A stretch of DNA of 7,521 nucleotides, taken from Nitrospirae bacterium RBG_19FT_COMBO_42_15 (GTDB taxonomy: Bacteria; Nitrospirota; CAKKRA01; 9FT-COMBO-42-15). The stretch spans positions 8,323 through 15,843 of the forward strand of contig MHEL01000037.1 of assembly GCA_001803815.1 (NCBI GenBank), in the 5' to 3' direction. Made by a program: the position numbers and the translations under genes. Below the pieces are notes generated by a model. It searched no databases and was not told where the DNA came from. It saw only the letters and a list, made by a program, of their open reading frames with translations. Shown piece by piece: positions 1 to 4,330 of this stretch (positions are counted from its first letter, which is position 1; the number at the start of each line of letters is the position of its first letter).

Positions 1-209
1 CAAATATTGCCGAGGGATATGAGAGAAACCACAGAAAGGAATATTTACAGTTTTTATTTATTGCAAAAGGGTCATTGGGTGAGGTTGAAACCTATTTATT
101 ATTGGCAAAAGACCTTGGATATTTATTTAATAGTAATTATTTAGCTATTGACGAAAAAAGAAAGGATACATCAAGGCTCTTGCAAGGGCTTATTAAGTCT
201 TTAACTTGA
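1..209 (+). CDS. Four-helix bundle protein (S23/IVP family), 3' part only
   Basis: The reading frame is open from base 3 to a TGA at 207-209; the 5' end lies outside the window. The visible 68 residues begin NIAEGYERNHRKEYLQF and continue through an IAKGSLGEVETYLLLA stretch to LAKDLGYLF. This is the conserved core of the small (~115-125 aa) four-helix bundle family first noticed as proteins encoded in 23S rRNA intervening sequences. The IAEG.....EY..FL and GSL.E.ET motifs are the recognisable parts. The family has no settled biochemical function, and many copies, like this one, lie away from any rRNA gene. About half the protein is missing here. A heptamer tandem repeat begins 20 bases after the stop and the ABC ATPase gene starts 65 bases after it. 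Family assignment is firm; role is unknown. Confidence 0.85.
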   Translation, partial: NIAEGYERNHRKEYLQFLFIAKGSLGEVETYLLLAKDLGYLFNSNYLAIDEKRKDTSRLLQGLIKSLT

Positions 210-228
210 CCTATGATATTGGTTTTCG

Positions 229-256
229 TGACCCATGACCCTTGCCCCTTGACCCT
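229..256. repeat. Four-copy heptanucleotide tandem repeat
   Basis: Four head-to-tail 7-base units fill 229-256: TGACCCA, TGACCCT, TGCCCCT, TGACCCT. The consensus is TGACCCT with one change each in units 1 and 3. The tract lies between the S23-type gene and the ABC ATPase gene and ends 18 bases before the preferred ATPase ATG. Short C-rich heptamer arrays occur in intergenic DNA of several bacterial groups, cyanobacterial STRRs being the named example. Whether this array is related to those or has a function is unknown. Confidence 0.75.
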
Positions 257-265
257 ATTGAGTAT

Positions 266-270
266 GGAGA
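266..270 (+). promoter_or_regulatory. Shine-Dalgarno sequence of the ABC ATPase gene
   Basis: GGAGA at 266-270 ends four bases before the ATG at 275. This spacing supports 275 as the start over an in-frame TTG at 242, which falls inside the heptamer repeat and would add 11 residues without family character. Confidence 0.65.
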
Positions 271-274
271 ATCT

Positions 275-1192
275 ATGATAATTACTGAGCATTTACAAAA
301 AATCTTTAAGGTTGGTTTTTGGGGTAAGAAATTTCTTGCCCTGAATGATATTAATCTTGAGGTAAAAGAGGGAGAGGTCTTTGGCTTTCTTGGGCCGAAT
401 GGCGCTGGAAAGACAACAACAATAAAAATACTTATGGGATTAATATACCCAACATCCGGCAGGTTCTTTTTAATGGGCAAAGAAGGTAATAGTAATTCTG
501 TAAAAATGAATATAGGCTTTCTTCCTGAAAATCCATTTTTCTATGAATATTTAAGCGGCATGGAGTTTCTAAATTTAGTCGGCCAGTTATACGGCCTGAA
601 CAGGGATGAAAGAAGAAAAAGGATTGATGAGCTAATCAGCCTTGTTGGCTTAAAAGGCGCTGAGGATTTGCAGCTTCGTAAATATTCTAAGGGAATGGGG
701 CAAAGAATCGGCATTGCACAGGCTATTATGAATAATCCAAGACTTGTTATTTTAGATGAACCGATGTCTGGCCTTGACCCGATTGGAAGAAAAGAGATAA
801 GGGATATAATCTTAAAATTAAAAGAGGAAGGGAAGACTATCTTTTTTTCAACCCATATCCTTCCAGATGTTGAGATGATCTGCGACAGGGTTGGGATTGT
901 TGTAAAAGGAAGGCTAAAGGCAATAGGCAAGCTTGAAGAGCTTGTGGGAGATACCCTTCATTCAGTAGAGATTACTGCAGGCGGGCTTTCAGCAGAGGCG
1001 CTAAAAAAGATAGAAAAGGTTTCTGACAAGATTATTAAAAGAGGCAGGAAGGTCCTGATTACAGCAAAGGACAATGAAATATCCGGTAAGATTGTGGCAT
1101 TGATTCAGAAGTCAAAGGGGGAGTTGGTCTCCCTTGTGCCTCAGAAGAGGTCGTTGGAGGAATATTTTATGGAGAAGGCAGAAGGCGACTAA
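275..1192 (+). CDS. ABC-2 type transporter, ATP-binding subunit
   Basis: A 305-residue cytoplasmic ATPase that would power an ABC-2 exporter at the inner membrane. Counting from the ATG at 275, Walker A (GPNGAGKT) is at residues 40-47. The Q-loop position reads LPEN with Glu85 in place of Gln, usual in this COG1131-like subgroup. The signature YSKGMGQR lies near 137-144, Walker B LVILDE at 157-162, the D-loop SGLD at 165-168 and the switch His at 194 (FSTH). All nucleotide-binding elements are intact. The last ~90 residues form the accessory C-terminal region common in this subfamily, ending LEEYFMEKAEGD. The cognate permease is very probably the gene at 2043, now separated by a repeat-flanked island. 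The substrate cannot be inferred from the ATPase. Confidence 0.93.
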   Translation: MIITEHLQKIFKVGFWGKKFLALNDINLEVKEGEVFGFLGPNGAGKTTTIKILMGLIYPTSGRFFLMGKEGNSNSVKMNIGFLPENPFFYEYLSGMEFLNLVGQLYGLNRDERRKRIDELISLVGLKGAEDLQLRKYSKGMGQRIGIAQAIMNNPRLVILDEPMSGLDPIGRKEIRDIILKLKEEGKTIFFSTHILPDVEMICDRVGIVVKGRLKAIGKLEELVGDTLHSVEITAGGLSAEALKKIEKVSDKIIKRGRKVLITAKDNEISGKIVALIQKSKGELVSLVPQKRSLEEYFMEKAEGD

Positions 1193-1201
1193 AAAACTTA
1201 A
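1193..1201. repeat. Left copy of 9-base direct repeat flanking the island (possible target-site duplication)
   Basis: AAAACTTAA begins directly after the ATPase stop codon and recurs exactly at 2016-2024, directly after the right-hand composite repeat. Nine bases (TCACATTAT) separate this copy from the first hairpin at 1211, so the left element boundary may be at 1202 rather than at the hairpin. Confidence 0.5.
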
Positions 1202-1210
1202 TCACATTAT

Positions 1211-1322
1211 GTCATTCCCGCGATGCTTCTGGGCGGGAATCCATAAAATCTGGATGCCTGACAGAAACATTCAGGCATGACAAGAAGGTGGATTCCTGCT
1301 AAAAAAACACGCAGGGATGACG
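1211..1322. repeat. Composite three-hairpin repeat, copy 1
   Basis: Three consecutive hairpins. Hairpin 1 has arms ATTCCCGC (1214-1221) and GCGGGAAT (1233-1240), loop 11. Hairpin 2 has ATGCCTGA (1254-1261) and TCAGGCAT (1271-1278), loop 9. Hairpin 3 has ATTCCTGC (1292-1299) and GCAGGGAT (1311-1318), loop 11, with one T-G pair. Hairpin 1 is flanked by GTC...CCA, while hairpins 2 and 3 are flanked by GG...GAC, so hairpin 1 is reversed and the unit ends form an imperfect inverted repeat. None is followed by a T run, which argues against an intrinsic terminator. It closely matches copy 2 at 1907-2016, with about nine substitutions, nearly all transitions, and a 2-base gap. Confidence 0.85.
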
Positions 1323-1340
1323 GCAAATAAAGGAGAGTAA

Positions 1341-1538
1341 ATGAACCCTATTGAGTACGATATAATTATATTTAAAGAGAATAAAACTTTTATTGCGTAC
1401 TGCCCTGAATTGGATGTATCAAGCTGTGGAGAAAACATTGAGCAGGCTAAAGAAAATCTTAAGACTACGGTTAGGCTTTTTTTAGAAGAGGCTGAAAAGA
1501 TGGGAACATTAGAGGAGATACTTGCAAAGACAGGTTAG
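1341..1538 (+). CDS. Small HicB-like (UPF0150-type) protein, no HicA partner visible
   Basis: A 65-residue protein with an ATG at 1341 preceded by AGGAGAG at 1331-1337. Residues ~5-50 fit the short HicB fold: an N-terminal strand (YDIIIFKENKTFIAYCPEL), then a Gly-containing turn with SSCGENIEQAKENLKTTV and a helix VRLFLEEAEK. In HicAB toxin-antitoxin systems HicB masks the HicA ribonuclease. This short form lacks the C-terminal helix-turn-helix or ribbon-helix-helix domain of full-length HicB proteins. No HicA-like small dsRBD-fold gene lies on either side; the next gene, 8 bases downstream, encodes a GIY-YIG nuclease-like protein. It could be an orphan antitoxin, a stand-alone regulator, or a partner of that nuclease. 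The family is fairly clear; function is not. Confidence 0.8.
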   Translation: MNPIEYDIIIFKENKTFIAYCPELDVSSCGENIEQAKENLKTTVRLFLEEAEKMGTLEEILAKTG

Positions 1539-1546
1539 AGGAATCG

Positions 1547-1834
1547 GTGAAGAATTTTTATGTTTATATTCTTTGCAGCAAACAAAATGGTACACTCTAT
1601 ACAGGGGTTACATCAGATATTATTAAACGCATTTATGAACATAAAAATAATCTGGTGGAGGGTTTTTCAAAGAAATATAATGTTCACCGTTTAGTTTGGT
1701 ACGAAATACATGATTCATCAGAAACCGCTATTCAAAGAGAGAAACAGATAAAAAAGTGGAAGAGAGTGTGGAAAATAAGGTTGATTGAAAAGAAAAATAA
1801 GGAATGGGAAGATTTGTATTATAAGTTGATTTAA
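1547..1834 (+). CDS. Small GIY-YIG nuclease superfamily protein (UPF0213-like)
   Basis: A 95-residue single-domain protein. It starts with GTG at 1547, with GAGG at 1538-1541 overlapping the end of the hicB-like stop codon; that spacing decides the start. The GIY-YIG hallmarks are present: YVYIL at 5-9 and LYTGVT at 17-22 supply the two conserved tyrosine elements, Arg28 and His32 sit in the following helix (IIKRIYEHK), and Glu65 in the REKQIKKW motif is the expected metal ligand. WKIRLIEKKNKEWEDLY near the C terminus is typical of the stand-alone family. Catalytic residues look intact, so metal-dependent DNA cleavage is plausible, but stand-alone members have few demonstrated roles. It has no added DNA-binding domain as homing endonucleases do. 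It lies 8 bases after the hicB-like gene, probably co-transcribed, and a palindromic repeat begins 5 bases after its stop. Confidence 0.9.
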   Translation: MKNFYVYILCSKQNGTLYTGVTSDIIKRIYEHKNNLVEGFSKKYNVHRLVWYEIHDSSETAIQREKQIKKWKRVWKIRLIEKKNKEWEDLYYKLI

Positions 1835-1839
1835 AGACA

Positions 1840-1871
1840 TGGATTCCTGCCAAAGACATGCAGGAATGACG
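1840..1871. repeat. Lone hairpin of type 3
   Basis: Arms ATTCCTGC (1843-1850) and GCAGGAAT (1860-1867) form a perfect 8-base stem with a 9-base loop, flanked by TGG and GACG. It is the same unit as the third hairpin of both composite repeats. It starts five bases after the GIY-YIG stop codon. With hairpin 3 of copy 1 (1290-1321) it brackets the hicB-like/GIY-YIG pair in direct orientation. No T run follows. The 35 bases between it and copy 2 show nothing recognisable. Confidence 0.8.
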
Positions 1872-1906
1872 GGAAGGATGCACAGGAATAATATACTTCT
1901 ACTGAT

Positions 1907-2016
1907 GTCATTCCCGCAATGTTTCTGGGCGGGAATCCAGAAAATTTGGATGCCTGATAAAAACATTCAGGCATGACAAGAAGGTAGATTCCTGCTAAAA
2001 ACATGCAGGAATGACA
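1907..2016. repeat. Composite three-hairpin repeat, copy 2
   Basis: This has the same three-hairpin order and orientation as copy 1. The arms are 1910-1917/1929-1936 (ATTCCCGC type, loop 11), 1950-1957/1967-1974 (ATGCCTGA type, loop 9) and 1988-1995/2005-2012 (ATTCCTGC type, loop 9). All three stems are perfect 8-base pairs. Differences from copy 1 fall mostly in loops and spacers. The permease ATG begins 27 bases after its end. Confidence 0.85.
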
Positions 2017-2024
2017 AAACTTAA
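2016..2024. repeat. Right copy of 9-base direct repeat flanking the island
   Basis: AAAACTTAA, identical to 1193-1201, directly abuts the ATGAC end of the right composite repeat. The permease Shine-Dalgarno sequence GAGG follows at 2031-2034. Confidence 0.5.
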
Positions 2025-2042
2025 GAATATGAGGTTTAAAAT

Positions 2043-2807
2043 ATGAAAGTTCTTGCAATTGCAATAAATACCTTTAAGGAGACAATAAGGGACAAGATAT
2101 TATATAATCTTCTTTTCTTTGCCCTTCTGATGATTGGAAGCTCATATCTTTTAAGCGAACTGAGCCTGACAGACCATCAAAAAATCATTGTGGATGTCGG
2201 TCTTGCTGCTATCTCTATCTTTGGGGTGATGATGGCAATCTTTATTGGCATAGGCCTTGTTTCAAAAGAGATAGAAAAAAAGACTGTATACACTATTATT
2301 GCCAAGCCTATCTCAAGGTATCAGTTTTTGCTTGGCAAATATTTCGGCCTTTTGATTACACTTTTGCTAAATGTCTTTATAATGACTATCGGTCAGGTTG
2401 TAATGATGTATCTTAATAAGGCGTCCATAAATCTTATCTACTTTCAGGCGGTTTTATTTATATTTATTGAACTGGCATTTATTACTGCCATTGCTATACT
2501 CTTTTCAACCTTTACTACCGCTACATTAAGCGCTATTCTCACACTTTTTCTTTTTATCATAGGCCATTTGACTAAATATCTGGAGTTCTTTGTAAAAAAA
2601 TCAAAAAGTGAATTTATAAAGGGATTTTTCAAGGGGCTATACTATTTCCTGCCAAACTTAGAAAACTTTAATCTAAAAGGTTATGTTACATATAATATCA
2701 GCATTGAGCCGTCCTATTTCATTTTTGCTATCCTTTATGGCATCCTGTATATTTCTGCTATACTCATCTTTGCTATTATTATATTCCAGAGAAGGGATTT
2801 TAAGTAA
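2043..2807 (+). CDS. ABC-2 type transporter permease subunit
   Basis: A 254-residue polytopic inner-membrane protein. The ATG at 2043 is preceded by GAGG at 2031-2034. Six hydrophobic segments are visible at about 20-38, 53-73, 101-122, 131-155, 159-179 and 225-248, the usual ABC-2 count. Between the second and third lies the cytoplasmic motif EIEKKTVYTIIAKPISRYQF (76-95) leading into LLGKY. That pattern (E.E..T...I..KPISR...LLGK) is characteristic of this permease subfamily (COG1277-like) and is thought to contact the ATPase. The basic stretch KKSKSEFIKGFFKG (185-198) separates TM5 from the last extracytoplasmic part. The partner ATPase is most likely the product of the gene at 275-1192. Substrate is unknown. 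A hairpin overlaps its stop codon. Confidence 0.9.
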   Translation: MKVLAIAINTFKETIRDKILYNLLFFALLMIGSSYLLSELSLTDHQKIIVDVGLAAISIFGVMMAIFIGIGLVSKEIEKKTVYTIIAKPISRYQFLLGKYFGLLITLLLNVFIMTIGQVVMMYLNKASINLIYFQAVLFIFIELAFITAIAILFSTFTTATLSAILTLFLFIIGHLTKYLEFFVKKSKSEFIKGFFKGLYYFLPNLENFNLKGYVTYNISIEPSYFIFAILYGILYISAILIFAIIIFQRRDFK

Positions 2808-2814
2808 TCCCTTC
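2791..2814 (+). terminator. Hairpin spanning the permease stop codon, possible weak terminator
   Basis: GAAGGGATT (2791-2799) and AATCCCTTC (2806-2814) form a perfect 9-base stem with a 6-base loop, and the TAA stop (2805-2807) lies at the loop/right-arm junction. It marks the boundary between the ABC genes and the glycan cluster. No T run follows (next bases are CTTGAAG), so it is not a canonical intrinsic terminator. An mRNA 3'-end stabilising or attenuating role is as likely. Confidence 0.35.
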
Positions 2815-2815
2815 C

Positions 2816-2844
2816 TTGAAGAATTCTCCTTCCTGTGTTATTAT
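2816..2844 (+). promoter_or_regulatory. Candidate sigma-70-type promoter of the glycan operon
   Basis: TTGAAG (2816-2821) is separated by 17 bases from TATTAT (2839-2844), which is directly preceded by TGT (2836-2838), an extended -10 element. Matches to consensus are 4 of 6 and 5 of 6. A start about seven bases downstream of the -10 would fall at or next to the flippase ATG (2851). The local DNA is AT-rich, so a chance match is possible. Confidence 0.45.
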
Positions 2845-2850
2845 TAAAAA

Positions 2851-4326
2851 ATGGTTGAGGTACAACCCATTGAAACTGCAAAAGAGATAGGTCATAAGGC
2901 ATTAAAAGGAAGCAAATGGGTTTTTCTTTCCTCAGTATTGTCTAAATCCTTCCAGTTTATAACAACTGTAATACTTGCAAGATTGCTACTGCCTGCTGAT
3001 TTTGGAATCATTGCCATTGCACAGATAATAATCGGCGTTGTGAGCCTATTTCAGGACATGGGTATGACCCAGGCATTAATTCAGAAAAAGGAGAATATTG
3101 AAGAGTCTGCTGATACTGTTTTCTTATTTAATATATTCTGGAGCCTGATTTTGTATATCGCAGTTTTTATTGCTGCTCAATATATAGGCGCATTTTTTGG
3201 AAATAATGAGGCAGTCACTGTTTTAAGGGTTTTATGTTTATCCTTTTTATTCCAACCCTTTAATATTATCTCAAATGCCCTTATGAAAAAAGAATTTTAT
3301 TTTAAAAGGCTTTTTAATATAACCTTATGGCCAGCCATATTCTCCAGTCTTGCTTCAATTATTTTAGCTTATTTTGGCTTTGGCGTCTGGGCATTGGTCT
3401 TGGGGATATTAACAGGCAATCTTCTAAACGCCGTATTTGCATGGCTGAGCATATCATGGAGGCCTGCATTTAAATTTAATATGGGGATTGTAAAGGATAT
3501 GCTGAATTTCGGGGGCGCCATTTCAATGCAAAATGTTATAATATGGTTTGAGAATACCTTTGATGATATCCTCGTCGGAAGGTGGCTTGGAACCCCGCTT
3601 CTTGGAGTTTATAGATTGGGCTATAATATTGCGATAATACCAGCTTCCCAGATTGCAGGACCGATTAATGATGTTGTGTATTCTACATTTGTGAAGCTTC
3701 AGGATAATAAAGCTGATTTAAAACGGTTCTTTTTATATATAATAAAGTATGTCTCTCTGATAACATTTCCAGTAGGCGCTTTTTTATTTACAGCATCAGG
3801 GATATTAGTTACAACAGTTTTAGGTGAAAAGTGGAGTGAATCTATACAAGTCATACAGTTTGTCTCAGTATACGGAACAATCGGCTCTATAACCTTTGTA
3901 ATACCCACATTGTGCAGGGCAGTAGGGAAGCCTGAACTTTTTCTGAGGTATCTGATTATACTTTTATTTGTTACTGTTCCAGTATTTGTATATGCAGTTC
4001 CTTATGGATTAAAGGCAATCAGCTTTGTGCATTTTGCAATGGCAATTTTATTTCTGCCATATAATCTATCTATCGGGATGCATCTGCTTGATATCAGAAA
4101 ATCAGAGATAATGAACGCACTGAGGGCATCTATTATAATATCTATAGTTCTTGGCGTTTTTATTTATATAGCTATTTATCTTCTTCAATTTTCTTATTTA
4201 ATAAATTTGTTAATCATAGTTATCTCTTCCGCTTTTTTATATGCGGTATTGCTATATTTAATAAGCAAAGATACCTTTGCGGAATTTTTAAAATTTGTAA
4301 AAATCTCTCTATCAAAAAAGGTATGA
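2851..4326 (+). CDS. Polysaccharide flippase, MOP superfamily (WzxC-like)
   Basis: A 491-residue membrane protein expected to move a lipid-linked glycan from the cytoplasmic to the outer face of the inner membrane. Hydrophobic segments occur along nearly the whole length after residue ~22, consistent with 12-14 helices. Family landmarks are LLLPADFGIIAIA (45-57), DMGMTQALIQKK (69-80), DDILVGRWLG (238-247), GVYRLGYNIA (252-261), VLGEKW (323-328) and the AVGKPEL turn near 357-363. Length is normal for WzxC/RfbX-type proteins. The start at 2851 has no Shine-Dalgarno sequence, and the next in-frame Met (residue 70) lies well inside the conserved region, so 2851 is the most sensible start. A promoter-like sequence lies directly upstream. 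The radical SAM gene starts four bases after the stop. Family is secure; the transported glycan is unknown. Confidence 0.93.
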   Translation: MVEVQPIETAKEIGHKALKGSKWVFLSSVLSKSFQFITTVILARLLLPADFGIIAIAQIIIGVVSLFQDMGMTQALIQKKENIEESADTVFLFNIFWSLILYIAVFIAAQYIGAFFGNNEAVTVLRVLCLSFLFQPFNIISNALMKKEFYFKRLFNITLWPAIFSSLASIILAYFGFGVWALVLGILTGNLLNAVFAWLSISWRPAFKFNMGIVKDMLNFGGAISMQNVIIWFENTFDDILVGRWLGTPLLGVYRLGYNIAIIPASQIAGPINDVVYSTFVKLQDNKADLKRFFLYIIKYVSLITFPVGAFLFTASGILVTTVLGEKWSESIQVIQFVSVYGTIGSITFVIPTLCRAVGKPELFLRYLIILLFVTVPVFVYAVPYGLKAISFVHFAMAILFLPYNLSIGMHLLDIRKSEIMNALRASIIISIVLGVFIYIAIYLLQFSYLINLLIIVISSAFLYAVLLYLISKDTFAEFLKFVKISLSKKV

Positions 4327-4330
4327 ATTA

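Larger units (their letters stand above)
1202..2015. mobile_element. Putative repeat-bounded insertion carrying hicB-like and GIY-YIG genes
   Basis: This 814-base island separates the ATPase and permease genes of one ABC exporter. It has near-identical composite hairpin repeats at both ends (1211-1321 and 1907-2015), all in the same orientation, and an exact 9-base direct repeat outside them (1193-1201 and 2016-2024). It carries two small genes unrelated to transport. Its outermost hairpin arms are inverted relative to one another, GTCATTCCCGC at left and GCAGGAATGAC at right, matching at 10 of 11 positions. No transposase or recombinase is encoded, so movement would depend on the GIY-YIG protein, on factors elsewhere, or on recombination between repeats. 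The insertion model is inference; the repeats and gene layout are seen directly. Confidence 0.45.

Noticed and set aside
242..274. In-frame TTG at 242 as start of the ABC ATPase
   Set aside because: It lies inside the heptamer tandem repeat and adds 11 residues without family similarity. The ATG at 275 has GGAGA at suitable distance.
1211..1322. Intrinsic terminator for the ABC ATPase gene
   Set aside because: The hairpins are stable, but none is followed by a T run on the + strand, and the same units recur elsewhere as a repeat family.
252..1357. Exact 13-base match ACCCTATTGAGTA at 252-264 and 1345-1357
   Set aside because: A single 13-mer repeat in 7.5 kb of AT-rich DNA is not improbable. 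One copy is within the hicB-like coding region, and no wider similarity surrounds the pair.
1211..2016. CRISPR array
   Set aside because: The repeats are internally palindromic hairpins of three types. They lack regular unique spacers of constant length, and no cas gene is present.
1718..2064. Open reading frames on the minus strand over the right composite repeat
   Set aside because: They translate the hairpin repeats themselves, run antisense into the GIY-YIG gene, and have cysteine/phenylalanine-rich non-protein-like composition. This is a common artefact of this repeat type.
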